DNA of 64,000 bases from Amarolinea aalborgensis (GCF_900491745.1 NZ_UETR01000004.1:248001-312000); one strand, 5' to 3'. Counted from the first letter of the stretch, positions 18,389 to 29,197 are shown. A program made the numbers and translations. Notes: a model not told the origin generated them from the letters alone.

Positions 18389-18417
18389 TTGACTTTCCTG
18401 GCTCGTCCTCGTATGAT
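18389..18417 (+). promoter_or_regulatory. sigma70-type promoter of the solute-binding lipoprotein gene
   Basis: TTGACT at 18389-18394 and TATGAT at 18412-18417 with a 17-base spacer, about 47 bases before the ATG at 18464. Confidence 0.65.
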
Positions 18418-18463
18418 GCGCGGGAGATCAAGCGAGGATCCACCGTCGTTTCTCGGAGGAGAG

Positions 18464-20206
18464 ATGCTAATCCGTCCATCTGTTGTCTATCGTCTCAGCG
18501 CCGCATTGGTGATCGCGGCGTTCGTGTTGACCGCCTGCAGCGGCGCGTCGCCTGTCCCTCCGCAGTCCCCGTTGCCCACTCCGACCCCCACGGCCGCTCA
18601 AGCCGCGGCCGCGTCTACCGCCGCGGCGCCGTCCGCTGGGTCGGTGGTCATTGGCGTCCCGCAAGAACCGGAGCATCTCAACGTCCTGCTGTCAACCCAA
18701 GCGGTTGCCGATGCAGTCGCGATGCTGGTGGTCGAGGGCCTGGTTGCGCAGGATGACGAGGCGCAGTTCGTCCCCGTGCTGGCGACCGAAATTCCCAGCC
18801 TCGCCAACGGCGGCGTGTCGGCTGATGGTTTGACCGTCACTTACCATCTGCGCCAGGGGGTGAAATGGTCGAATGGCAACGACTTCACGTGCGCGGATGT
18901 CGTTTTCACCTGGAAAGCGGCGGCTGATCTCGACCGCGGCGCCCGCACCGCTGGCTATGAGAACATCGAGTCCGTCACGTGCCCCGATGCCCACACGGCT
19001 GTGCTGAAATTCAGCCGGCTGTATGCGCCTTTTCTGACGCTTTTTCCCGTCGTATTGCCCGCGAGCAGCGGCGACCCGGCCGACATGACCGCATGGGCTT
19101 ACAACCGCATGCCCGTGGGCACCGGGCCTTTTCTGCTCAAGGAATGGAGTGCGGGCGCCAGCATCACCCTGGTGAAGAACCCAGCCTACCGCGGCCAGGT
19201 GGGCGTGGATCAGATTGTGCTGAGGATCATCCCCAGCCGTGCGGACGGCCTGCAGCTTATCGAAACCGGCGACATTGACATCCTATGGGGGATGACCGAG
19301 TCTGACCTGAACGCGCTCGACGCGCTGGCGCAGGACGGTGTGCGCTACTCGGCGCTGGCGAGCGGTGAAACCGAGTCTCTCATTTTGAACCTGGCCGATC
19401 CAACCGTTGACGCGCCGGCCGACCCACTCAAGCATCCGCATCCGCTGCTGGCTGACCTGCGCGTGCGCCAGGCTATCCAGCTTGGCCTGGACAAGCAGCG
19501 CCTGGCGGACGTGCTCCTGGATGGGAAAGCTGAGCCGGCCGCCAGTGTTCTCAACCGCGGTTGGGCCGCATGTGCGCAACCCGTGAGCGAGTTCAACCCG
19601 GACAAAGCCCGCCAGTTATTGGAAGCGGCCGGGTGGCTGCCAGGGCCGGACGGCATTCGCCTCAAGGAGAGCGTCAAGCTGCGCCTCAGATATCAGACCA
19701 CCGCGGACGATCCGCTGCGCCAGCAGGCCCAGGCGCTCATCGTGGAGATGATGAAGGCCATCGGCGTGGATCTGCACATGGAGAACGTCCCGGCGGACGT
19801 GCTGTTCGCCTCTTGGGGCCGGGATGGCCTGCGCAAACATGGGCGTTTCGACGTCCTTCAGTTCACCAGCAGTCCCTCGCTGGCCGATCCAGGCCGCTAC
19901 CTGGCCGAGAACTTCGCTGCGGCGAGCATCCCCACCGCGGCCAATAAAGGTTCTGGCTCCAACTACAGCCGCTGGATCAACCGGGATTTTGATGCGCTGC
20001 TGGCCGACGCGGCCGTCGCACCTGAGCTGGACCAGCGCCGGGCCATTTACTGCCAGGCCGCTGCCCTGGTCAGCGCCGAACTGCCGCGCGTCGTTCTCTA
20101 CAACCGTCTGCTCATCAGCGCCTACCGCACGCGTGTGCAGAATTTCAACCCGTCGCCCGGCATGATGGGCTTCGCGTATAACGCACAACGCTGGACGCTC
20201 GATTAA
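18464..20206 (+). CDS. ABC transporter substrate-binding lipoprotein (peptide/SBP_bac_5 family)
   Basis: ATG at 18464 with CGGAGGAG upstream; 580 residues. The lipobox 'VLTAC' puts the lipidated Cys at residue 25, followed by a Pro/Thr/Ala linker. The mature part carries SBP_bac_5 features: 'IGVPQEPEHLNVL', 'LTVTYHLRQGVKWSNG', 'DVVFTWKAAAD', 'GTGPFLLKEWSAG' and 'VRQAIQLGLDK'. These proteins deliver peptides or similar solutes to a permease, but no permease or ATPase genes lie nearby, so it is an orphan here. A divergent promoter region is shared with the regulator gene. Confidence 0.93.
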   Translation: MLIRPSVVYRLSAALVIAAFVLTACSGASPVPPQSPLPTPTPTAAQAAAASTAAAPSAGSVVIGVPQEPEHLNVLLSTQAVADAVAMLVVEGLVAQDDEAQFVPVLATEIPSLANGGVSADGLTVTYHLRQGVKWSNGNDFTCADVVFTWKAAADLDRGARTAGYENIESVTCPDAHTAVLKFSRLYAPFLTLFPVVLPASSGDPADMTAWAYNRMPVGTGPFLLKEWSAGASITLVKNPAYRGQVGVDQIVLRIIPSRADGLQLIETGDIDILWGMTESDLNALDALAQDGVRYSALASGETESLILNLADPTVDAPADPLKHPHPLLADLRVRQAIQLGLDKQRLADVLLDGKAEPAASVLNRGWAACAQPVSEFNPDKARQLLEAAGWLPGPDGIRLKESVKLRLRYQTTADDPLRQQAQALIVEMMKAIGVDLHMENVPADVLFASWGRDGLRKHGRFDVLQFTSSPSLADPGRYLAENFAAASIPTAANKGSGSNYSRWINRDFDALLADAAVAPELDQRRAIYCQAAALVSAELPRVVLYNRLLISAYRTRVQNFNPSPGMMGFAYNAQRWTLD

Positions 20207-20231
20207 AGACACGGTCCGCGGCCAGGTCGCC

Positions 20232-22958
20232 TCAGACCACACGCGGAACACGGGCCAGGATTTCGCTCACCACTTCGTAGTTGATGGTGCCGAGCGCCGC
20301 GGCAACGTCGTCCACCGTGACTTCTTGCGCACCCTGGCGACCGATCAGCACGACCTCGTCGCCGGCGCGCACGCCGGGAATGTGCGTCACATCGAGCATG
20401 GTTTGATCCATCGTGACCCGCCCGACGATGGGCGCGCGCTGGCCGCGCACCAGCACTGGCGGCCAGGTGAAAGGCGCGCGGCGGAAGCCGTCGGCGTAGC
20501 CCACCGGCGCCACGGCGATGGTTTGCTCACGTTCGGTCTGGTAGGCGGCGCCGTAGCTAACGAAGGCGCCAGGCGGCAGACGTTTCACCTGGGCGACTGT
20601 GCTTTTCCAGTGCAGCGCGGGTCGCATCCCCGCCGGCAAAGGCACATCTGCGCCGGGTTGCAGGCCATAGAGCGCAATGCCCGGCCGCACCAGGTCAAGA
20701 TGGCTGGCTGGCAAGGCCAGCGTCGCCGCGGAATTGGCTGCGTGGGCAAACGGCGGCCGGCGTCCCATGGTGGTGAGTTGATCGAGCAGCGTTTGAAAGC
20801 GGTCCAGCTGCCAGCGCAGATACGTCTGATCCGCGCTGTCGGCGGTGGCAAAGTGCGTGAAAATCCCTTCGACAAACAGATCGGGCAGGCTGCGCAGGAC
20901 CTCGACAAACGGCATCACCGCGTCGGGCGTCAGGCCGAGGCGCGCCATGCCGGTATCCACCTTGAGATGCAGCGGGAAACCGGGCGCAGCCGCGCTCAGC
21001 GTGCTGCCCAAGCGGCTTGACAAGGTGCGGCCCGCGCCCAGCGCGGCGACCGCTCGCTGCAGGGCCTGGGCAAAATCGAGATCAAAGACGGTCGGCGTGA
21101 CCTGGTTGAGCACCACTTCGCGCGCTTGCCAGGGCGGCGTGTAGCCCAGGATCAGAATCGGAGCGGCAATGCCGGCGCGGCGCAGGGTGATCGCTTCGGC
21201 CAGGCAGGCGACCGCCAACAGGCGCGCGCCGTTGTTCAAGACCGTCCGCGCGACGCGCACCGCGCCATGACCATAGCCGTCGGCTTTGAGCACCGCGCAG
21301 ATGCCGACCTGCGGCCCCACGATTTGCTGCAAAATGCCGAGATTGCCGGCAATGGCGTCCAGGTCAACTTCCAGCCAGGTTGGCCGATCGGGCCGCGCCA
21401 GGCGCACCTGCCGCCAGCCCGCATCCTGGCGCACGAGCAGCGCCGCGGCATGCGGCGCTGCCTCAGGCGCCAATAAGCTGGCGGCGACTTCCTCCAGGCG
21501 CATGGCGCGTCCGCCTTTGATCAGGATGACCGGCCGCGGCGCGTCAGGCTGCGCGCTGAGCGCCGCCAGCATGGTCTGCACATGCCGGGCGGCTTCGGGC
21601 TTGCTGTAGGTGTGAAAGATGGCGGCAGCCGGCAGGCCGGCTTCGGCGGCGGCCTCAGCCAGGTGCCGGCTGCGGTCGCTGATGGCGATGAGCTGTTGGA
21701 CGACGCCGGCCGCTTGCGCGCCCAAACGACGGTGCGCCTCGACCTCCCGTTCGCCCAGGTCGCCGATATCGCCCAGGATGGCCCAGCGCGGCCCGGCCAC
21801 CCCGGCCAGGGTTTGCAAGGCCGCTTGCGTGGAGGCGGGGTTGGCATTGGCCGAATCATCCAGAAGGGTGGAGCTGGCCAGGCCAGGCAGCGGCCGCAAG
21901 CGCCCCGGCAGCGGTTCCATCGCGGCCAGCGCGGCGACGACGGAGTCCAACGGCCGGCCATAGAAGAGGCCTATGGTCAGGGCGGCCAGCACCAGGGGCA
22001 ACTGATGGGCGCCCAGGAGGCGCACCGGTAAACGAATCGCCGCGGGGAGTGGGCCGGGCAGGCAGGCATGGGCAGCAGGGCTGAAGGTCACGTTTACCTC
22101 GCCGGCGAGAGGGCGATTTGGTCCGCCAACGCCGGTCGGGACAGCGGCGGCGATTGGCGTGGCCACGCGCACCGTGGCGTGCACGTCGGCTGCGACGCTC
22201 GTCCCCACGGTCAACACGCGCGCGGCGCTGCGTGCAGCCAGCGCCAGCACGCGCGCATCATCCGCGTTGAGCAGGGCGAGGCCGTCCGCCGGCAGGGCGC
22301 TCAGCAGTGCGCCTTTTTCCTGCGCGATGGTGTCGAGGGTGCCAAACACGTCGAGGTGACTCTCATGGATGGCGGTGATCAGGCCGACCTGGGGGCGGAC
22401 CACCTGCGCCAGCAGTTCGATCTCGCCGAATTCATCCGCGGCCAGTTCCAGCACGGCCAGCCGTTGCCAGGGCTGCACGCGGCCCAGGGCAATCGGCAGC
22501 CCGAAGCGGCCGTTGAAGCTGCCGGGGTTGCGGAAGACGGGGCTGTCGGCCGCGTCGGGGTTGCCGCCGGTCAACGCCGCCGCGATCAGCTCTTTGGCCG
22601 TCGTCTTGCCGCTGGAGCCGGTCACGGCAATCACTTCCAACGGATGCTGGCGACAGATGGCGCTGGCATAGGCCAGGAGGGCCTGGCGCGTGTCAGGCAC
22701 CATGACGCAGGTGATGGGCAAGGGGCGGGCAGGCGCCTGTTCGCACAGGATGCCGGCCGCGCCGCGCTGCCACGCTTGCTCGATGAAATCGTGGCCGTCG
22801 CCGGTTTCGGTCTTGATTGCGACAAAGAGCGGACCTGGATCGGCTGACTGGCCGCCCAGGGTACGCGTGTCAAAGGCAAAGTCGGCGAAGTGCGTGACAA
22901 ACGCCGGACCGTGCAACTGGCCGTTGGTGGTGTTGAGCAGGTCGCTAAGTTCGATCAT
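20232..22958 (-). CDS. bifunctional MurF ligase - alanine racemase fusion
   Basis: ATG at 22958; 908 residues. Residues 1 to about 515 are MurF (UDP-MurNAc-tripeptide:D-Ala-D-Ala ligase) with the ATP loop 'TGSSGKTT' (113-120), 'ELAADEFGEIE' and 'DDSANANPAS'. Residues of about 530-908 are a PLP-dependent alanine racemase: 'WLEVDLDAIAGNL', Lys558 in 'VLKADGYGHG' as the PLP lysine, 'KVDTGMARLG', the catalytic Tyr in 'FVSYGAAY' and 'PVGYADGF'. One polypeptide would make D-alanine and use the dipeptide in wall synthesis. The D-Ala-D-Ala ligase is not adjacent. Its start overlaps the stop of a decayed gene (ATGA). Confidence 0.95.
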   Translation of the reverse strand: MIELSDLLNTTNGQLHGPAFVTHFADFAFDTRTLGGQSADPGPLFVAIKTETGDGHDFIEQAWQRGAAGILCEQAPARPLPITCVMVPDTRQALLAYASAICRQHPLEVIAVTGSSGKTTAKELIAAALTGGNPDAADSPVFRNPGSFNGRFGLPIALGRVQPWQRLAVLELAADEFGEIELLAQVVRPQVGLITAIHESHLDVFGTLDTIAQEKGALLSALPADGLALLNADDARVLALAARSAARVLTVGTSVAADVHATVRVATPIAAAVPTGVGGPNRPLAGEVNVTFSPAAHACLPGPLPAAIRLPVRLLGAHQLPLVLAALTIGLFYGRPLDSVVAALAAMEPLPGRLRPLPGLASSTLLDDSANANPASTQAALQTLAGVAGPRWAILGDIGDLGEREVEAHRRLGAQAAGVVQQLIAISDRSRHLAEAAAEAGLPAAAIFHTYSKPEAARHVQTMLAALSAQPDAPRPVILIKGGRAMRLEEVAASLLAPEAAPHAAALLVRQDAGWRQVRLARPDRPTWLEVDLDAIAGNLGILQQIVGPQVGICAVLKADGYGHGAVRVARTVLNNGARLLAVACLAEAITLRRAGIAAPILILGYTPPWQAREVVLNQVTPTVFDLDFAQALQRAVAALGAGRTLSSRLGSTLSAAAPGFPLHLKVDTGMARLGLTPDAVMPFVEVLRSLPDLFVEGIFTHFATADSADQTYLRWQLDRFQTLLDQLTTMGRRPPFAHAANSAATLALPASHLDLVRPGIALYGLQPGADVPLPAGMRPALHWKSTVAQVKRLPPGAFVSYGAAYQTEREQTIAVAPVGYADGFRRAPFTWPPVLVRGQRAPIVGRVTMDQTMLDVTHIPGVRAGDEVVLIGRQGAQEVTVDDVAAALGTINYEVVSEILARVPRVV

Positions 22959-23226
22959 GGTGACGCATGGGCTTGATCTGGCTTTCCCCAGGGTGGGATG
23001 AAGCTCTCCGGTTCGACGCCCAGGGCATCGGCGCTGCGGGTGATGTGGTTGAAGTAGGCGATAACCTTGGCGGCGTCGTGAATGACGCGATCATCGAGAC
23101 CCACGGCCCGCGGAGCACCCAGATCGCCCGACCCCATGCTCCGCTGCTGGTGGTCAGCCTGGGGGCAAACTCACACAAGGCCCGATCCACAACCTGGCGA
23201 ATCCAGGGTCGTGGGCCACGACTCAT
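22955..23226 (-). pseudogene. remnant of an AhpD-like (carboxymuconolactone decarboxylase family) peroxidase gene
   Basis: The 3' part in one frame reads 'GLDDRVIHDAAKVIAYFNH', then 'ITRSADALGVEPESF', the typical C-terminus of peroxidase-related AhpD-family enzymes. Before about 23137 the matching family sequence ('VVDRALCEFAPRLT') is in another frame. The N-terminal half with the CxxC redox site is missing. The stop codon overlaps the murF-alr start as ATGA, so the intact ancestor was probably translationally coupled to it. The gene is broken by one frameshift and a 5' truncation. Confidence 0.7.
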
Positions 23227-23238
23227 TACCGGTCTTTC

Positions 23239-23589
23239 CTATCTGGCAAGCCCAAGGCTCGCCGGGGGTGAAATCCGACGACTGGCGCGCTGTACGGCTT
23301 TCGGCACACCCGCCACCACATCAAGATACCACCACCAATGTGACGGCGGCGGATTTCGCTGCAAACGTTCATATGCCAGGCTGGTAACCTGGCTGAGTGC
23401 AGCATCGAACGCACTTGCTTGTTCGAACAAGCGACGATCCGCCGCCACAAGCATCGCTCGCTCACGGGCGGTAAACTGTTCATTCTGCTCTACCAGTTTA
23501 TCTCGCAGCATCAGCATGTCAAGATGCTCGAAACCACTCACTGCTGGCGATTCAACCGCAATCAAATATCGCTGTAATAGCCTATTCAT
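23239..23589 (-). CDS. hypothetical protein, 116 residues
   Basis: ATG at 23589, overlapping the upstream gene by 8 bases. The product is helical and charged ('DKLVEQNEQFTARERAML', 'ADRRLFEQAS'), followed by 'PPPSHWWWYLDVV' and a basic tail. No family is recognised. A longer in-frame start at 23694 would overlap the upstream gene by over 100 bases and has no binding site. The C-terminus ends close to the decayed peroxidase, so its last residues may derive from a deletion junction. Confidence 0.55.
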   Translation of the reverse strand: MNRLLQRYLIAVESPAVSGFEHLDMLMLRDKLVEQNEQFTARERAMLVAADRRLFEQASAFDAALSQVTSLAYERLQRNPPPSHWWWYLDVVAGVPKAVQRASRRISPPASLGLAR

Positions 23590-23989
23590 GGAGTAACTCC
23601 CCCAAGACTCCCAAATACTGAAACCGACGATCAGACAGGTATTGGTCCGCATCTTCGGGTGGAAAAGCAGTCTCCATGACACCTCCAGGGCCAAACATCA
23701 CAAGCCATGTTTGGCCTTGGAAAGCCCCGGCAACAGTTGGATAGATGTTCTGGCGCCAATGATAGACATAGACCTGCGCTCCAACATCTTGAACGATGGC
23801 CCCAATGATTGTTTCATAGTCGGCCAGAGTTGCATTCGATGGCAGATGTCCATATCGAATTCTGGTGCGAACATGCTCGACTGCCTTTCCTGGCTTCCAG
23901 GTTATCTGTGTTTGTAATTGAACTATCGCGTCCCTGACGACTCGCAGCAGATCGCGTGGCCCGGCAAGGAGTTTGGGGGTATTCGTCAA
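23582..23989 (-). CDS. hypothetical protein, 135 residues
   Basis: TTG at 23989 preceded by CAGGAGG; 135 residues. No family is recognised. The middle ('ADYETIIGAIVQDVGAQVYVYHW') and the end ('GPGGVMETAFPPED', 'YLGVLGELLHE') look like a small alpha/beta domain. It is overlapped at its 5' end by a 21-codon frame and at its 3' end by the next gene, and follows a nucleotidyltransferase gene, so all may be one operon. Confidence 0.55.
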   Translation of the reverse strand: MTNTPKLLAGPRDLLRVVRDAIVQLQTQITWKPGKAVEHVRTRIRYGHLPSNATLADYETIIGAIVQDVGAQVYVYHWRQNIYPTVAGAFQGQTWLVMFGPGGVMETAFPPEDADQYLSDRRFQYLGVLGELLHE

Positions 23990-24051
23990 GATGAATCCTC
24001 CTGCGGGTAAATTTCATCACGCACCAGGTAAATCACGTCATCGCGCTTCAT
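23986..24051 (-). CDS. 21-residue open frame after the nucleotidyltransferase gene, possible HEPN remnant
   Basis: ATG at 24051 lies inside the 3' end of the nucleotidyltransferase gene (14-base overlap); its TGA overlaps the TTG of the 135-residue gene. The first residues 'MKRDDVIYL' resemble the N-terminus of HEPN partner proteins of minimal nucleotidyltransferases. The rest, 'VRDEIYPQEDSS', does not. It is either a truncated HEPN gene or a coupling peptide. Confidence 0.3.
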   Translation of the reverse strand: MKRDDVIYLVRDEIYPQEDSS

Positions 24052-24340
24052 AGATGATCTGCGTTTCTTGTTTGATACGATCACGAAGGTATGGGCTAAT
24101 GGCCGCTTCGGTCAGTAGGTCAATCTTGCGACCGAGCATCGTTGACAATTGACGTTCCAGGGCTATTACTGTTAGCAGGCTTTTACGTTTGGAGAACTCA
24201 ATCAGCAAGTCTATGTCACTTTGGTCATTGGCTTCGCCTCGCGCCATCGAGCCGAAAATACCAATCTTGCTGATGTCGTGCTCTTGGCATATTCTTATGA
24301 TCGCTTTCGTGTCTATGTCGCGAATTCCATAACCGGCCAT
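24038..24340 (-). CDS. minimal nucleotidyltransferase (MNT antitoxin-like)
   Basis: ATG at 24340; 100 residues. The polymerase-beta-like motif 'GSMARGEANDQSDIDLLIEF' (30-49) has Ser31 and the metal-binding Asp42 and Asp44. Proteins of this size are usually encoded next to a HEPN-domain RNase toxin, which they inactivate by AMPylation. No intact HEPN gene is adjacent; only a 21-codon frame starting with HEPN-like residues follows. It may be an orphaned antitoxin. Confidence 0.85.
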   Translation of the reverse strand: MAGYGIRDIDTKAIIRICQEHDISKIGIFGSMARGEANDQSDIDLLIEFSKRKSLLTVIALERQLSTMLGRKIDLLTEAAISPYLRDRIKQETQIIYEAR

Positions 24341-24437
24341 AGCAGTGTCTCCTATTGCCTTTTGCGAGGGGTGTCAGCCGCGTGATCAACGAGCACGTGG
24401 GGCGACGCTGGCGTTCGTATGACCGACCAAGCAGGCA

Positions 24438-25970
<1,533 letters not shown>

Positions 25971-26101
25971 TCTTTTGAATCTCCTTTGAATCAATTGAAT
26001 CAACGCTCACATGGCTGATTACCCTTGAGTATAGCATAGGAGCGGGCAAGGCAGAAGTTTGGGGGGCAAGAGAGTCGGCGCGCGCAGAATTGGACCTCCG
26101 A

Positions 26102-29020
26102 TCACTCCACATTCCAGGCGTCGTCCAAGCGTAGGACGAGCAGTCCATTCTTCTCGTCAGCGACAAAGATCAGATTGCCCTCAACGGCCACGTTCTTGGC
26201 ATCGTACGTGTCATAGAACCCGACCTCCACGGGCGCGGCCGGATTGGCAACCGAGATGACACGCACGCCGTATATCCCATCTGCCACAAAGACATAGTCT
26301 TCTGCCACCGCCACATCGCCCCCATAGGCGGGCGTCTCGTAGAATCCGACTTTGACCGGCGCGGTCGGATCGGCGATGGAGATGACGCTCAGGCCGGTCG
26401 GCCACAAAGTTGTCAGGTAGGCATACTCTCCGGCAATGGCAACGGCAGAGACACTCCGCACCGCGCTGTACGATCCGACTTCCACGGGCGTCCTCGGGTT
26501 GGCGATCGAGATGATGTGCATACCATCACCAACGACATAGGCGTACTCTCCCACTACGACTACATCAGCGGCATAGGATAATGGATCATAAACGCCAACC
26601 TCCACCGGTAAAGCCGGGTTTGTCAGGGAGGCTACGCGCAAGCCTTCAGGGCCATCGCCCACGTAGATATATTCCCCTGCCACCGTCACATTCCTGGAAT
26701 AGCCTGGTGTGTAATAAAACCACACTTCGGTGGGCGTGGCAGGATTCGCGATCGAAAAAACGCGCACGCCGTGGAATGGCTCTGCCACGTACGCATAACC
26801 TTCCGTCAGGGTGATGCGAGTAGTGTACCAGAAAGCGTCACAGTACCCGATTTGTACCGGTCGAGTCGGGTCCGCAATAGAGATCACTCGCAGGGCGGAG
26901 TAAGCGCCGACCTCCGTGACATAGGCATATGTCCCTGCGATGGCCACGCTCCCCGCTCCCCCGCGTGTGTCATAGAATCCGACCTGGGTTGGGGCAGCGG
27001 GGTTGGCAATGGAGAACACGCGAAGACCGTCGCCATCCGCCACGTAAGCGTAAGGGCCGGCTATGGCAACATCCCGACCATGATTAAGGGCGATGACGCC
27101 CACCTGCACCGGAGTAACGGGGTCAGCGATCGAGATCACGTACAGGTCGTCGGACAATACATAGAGGTATTGCCCGGCCACGGTCATGGCCGGAGCGCCT
27201 GTCATGGTTTCGTAGGAAGCGACTTCAACTGGGGCAGTTGGGTCTGCGATCGAGATCACACGGATACTCCCGCTCTGGCCAAGGTGATCTATCAAGACAT
27301 AGGCATATTCTCCAGCCACCTCGATATCTTGCACACTGTCTGGAAAGGGGGCGGTTTGCCCGATCAGAAGGGGGTTGACTGGATTCGAGATGTCCAACAC
27401 GGCCAGGTGTCGCCCCATGTTGACAAAAGCCAGGGTATGGCTGATGGTCACGGTATCAATGTTGTCTCCCAGGTGGCCGACGAACTGAGGGTTACGGGTG
27501 AAGCGTTGGCTGATGGTTGGCATGAACAGGCGCGCCCCAGGTTCCTGGGCGGCATCTGCAGCTTTTGTCGCCACGGCGGCTGTCAGATCGGCTGCATCGT
27601 GGGTCAACGAGTTCGAGCCGCTTGAGGCTTGTCCTGTCGAGTCGCGCGGGAATCGTACGATTTCCAGGCCATTGAAGCCGTCGGCCAAAAAAACCAAATC
27701 GCCGGCCACAGCGGTATTGGTGGTGTGCCCTGGCGTATTGTAGAATCCGACTCCTTCTGGAATGGCCGGATTGGCGATCGCAACGACTTCCAAATCGCCC
27801 GTCGTTGCGTAGAGATATGGTTCCGCCAGCGTCACACCATCGGCGCGTACGGAGATAGCCCCGATTCCCCGCGGCGCCGCCGGGTTAGCAACAGAGATCA
27901 CCTTGAGGTTGCCCAACCACCCGGTGGCGGTGTAAAGATTTGGCCCTGCCACGGCCAGGTCTTGAACCATCTCCGGCGCCCTGAGGAACCCGATTTCAGC
28001 AGGAGCCGATGGATCGGCAGTCGAAACCACGCTCAGGCCGTCATGCCTGCTTGTCACATAGGCATACTCTCCCGCCATCACGACATCTTTGGTTCCGTCC
28101 GGCGTGGCGACAGAACCCACTTCGACGGGCGCGGTTGGATCGGCAATCGAGATCACGCGCAACATGCTAAACGAATCCGCAACATACGCGTTCCCTCCTG
28201 CCAAAGCCACGCCCCATGCAAATTTTGGCGTGTCGCAAAATCCCACCTGGTACGGCGCGGCCGGGTTGGCAATCGAAATGATGCTCAAGCCGCCATACCC
28301 GCTTGCCACGTAGGCGTATTCTCCTGCCACCGCCACGCCCTGGGCATCCCCCCGCGGAAACATGGAACCAATCTCCACCGGCGCAGTCGGGTCAGCAATG
28401 GAGAGGATGCGGAAACCTCCCCGTTCGGCCGTCACATAAGCGTATTGGCCTGCCACGGCCACACCGATGGCATTGCCGAGCGTGTCAAAAATTCCAACCT
28501 CGACGGGCGCGGTCGGGTTGGCGACCGAGATCACGCGCAAGCCGTCATCGCCAGCCGCCACGTAGGCATAATCTCCCACGACTGTCACGTTCACAGCATT
28601 GCCTGGTGCGTGGCCGACCACGAGCGGCGCGGTCGGGGTGGCGATCGAGATGACATACAGACCTGCCCAGGCGCTGGCTACGTAGGCATAGTCTCCCGCC
28701 AGTGCAACATCCTGAACCAGACCTGAAGAAGGCATGACGTGCCCGATTTGAGTGGGGCTGATTGGGATAGATGCATCAATCACGGTCAGGTAAGCGCCCA
28801 TGCCCATGAATGCCAGCGTACCGCTGATCGCCACGGTGTTCATCTCGCCGCCCAGGTGGCCGACGAACTGTGGGTTGCGGCTGAAACGCTGAATGAGGCC
28901 TGGCACAAATAAGACGTGGTCTTGATGCGGCGACAGAAAGCTATTCTGCCCTGTTATCGGCGCGCTGGCAACGAGCCACGCGAACAAACAAACGAACCAC
29001 AGTGGGCGTCCAATTCTCAT
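26102..29020 (-). CDS. secreted LVIVD-repeat propeller protein, internally duplicated
   Basis: ATG at 29020 with CAGGAGGTC upstream; 972 residues. A signal peptide ('LWFVCLFAWLVASAPITG') is followed by about 20 LVIVD-type repeats of some 40 residues, each with 'VAGEYAYVA..GLRVISIADP' character. The protein is two halves. Each opens with the same block, 'IQRFSRNPQFVGHLG' near residue 43 and 'SQRFTRNPQFVGHLG' near residue 500, which indicates two fused propellers from a gene-level duplication. Both blocks are preceded by a 'FVPGL' or 'FMPTI' motif. Function is unknown; surface location is likely. It is a distant relative of the cassette LVIVD proteins at 48-60 kb. Confidence 0.88.
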   Translation of the reverse strand: MRIGRPLWFVCLFAWLVASAPITGQNSFLSPHQDHVLFVPGLIQRFSRNPQFVGHLGGEMNTVAISGTLAFMGMGAYLTVIDASIPISPTQIGHVMPSSGLVQDVALAGDYAYVASAWAGLYVISIATPTAPLVVGHAPGNAVNVTVVGDYAYVAAGDDGLRVISVANPTAPVEVGIFDTLGNAIGVAVAGQYAYVTAERGGFRILSIADPTAPVEIGSMFPRGDAQGVAVAGEYAYVASGYGGLSIISIANPAAPYQVGFCDTPKFAWGVALAGGNAYVADSFSMLRVISIADPTAPVEVGSVATPDGTKDVVMAGEYAYVTSRHDGLSVVSTADPSAPAEIGFLRAPEMVQDLAVAGPNLYTATGWLGNLKVISVANPAAPRGIGAISVRADGVTLAEPYLYATTGDLEVVAIANPAIPEGVGFYNTPGHTTNTAVAGDLVFLADGFNGLEIVRFPRDSTGQASSGSNSLTHDAADLTAAVATKAADAAQEPGARLFMPTISQRFTRNPQFVGHLGDNIDTVTISHTLAFVNMGRHLAVLDISNPVNPLLIGQTAPFPDSVQDIEVAGEYAYVLIDHLGQSGSIRVISIADPTAPVEVASYETMTGAPAMTVAGQYLYVLSDDLYVISIADPVTPVQVGVIALNHGRDVAIAGPYAYVADGDGLRVFSIANPAAPTQVGFYDTRGGAGSVAIAGTYAYVTEVGAYSALRVISIADPTRPVQIGYCDAFWYTTRITLTEGYAYVAEPFHGVRVFSIANPATPTEVWFYYTPGYSRNVTVAGEYIYVGDGPEGLRVASLTNPALPVEVGVYDPLSYAADVVVVGEYAYVVGDGMHIISIANPRTPVEVGSYSAVRSVSAVAIAGEYAYLTTLWPTGLSVISIADPTAPVKVGFYETPAYGGDVAVAEDYVFVADGIYGVRVISVANPAAPVEVGFYDTYDAKNVAVEGNLIFVADEKNGLLVLRLDDAWNVE

Positions 29021-29197
29021 GTTGACCTCCTGGGGCTTGAACATCTTGAGACTGAACGAATCTTCGCGCATTGTGTTGTGTTACGCAAGTTGTCAAAGCG
29101 CCGGGGTTGTATAAACGCAAACAAGCGCCGATGCCCTGTCAATCTCAGCGGTCATGGCGCTTGCTGGCTCGTGTGCGCAGGCAAAGATGAATCGGAT

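Noticed and set aside
22068..22847. 259-codon plus-strand frame inside murF-alr.
   Set aside because: Antisense shadow of a well-supported MurF domain; no start signal or family features.
27629..28726. 365-codon plus-strand frame opposite the LVIVD gene.
   Set aside because: The periodic repeats of the real gene keep the antisense frame open; no start signal.
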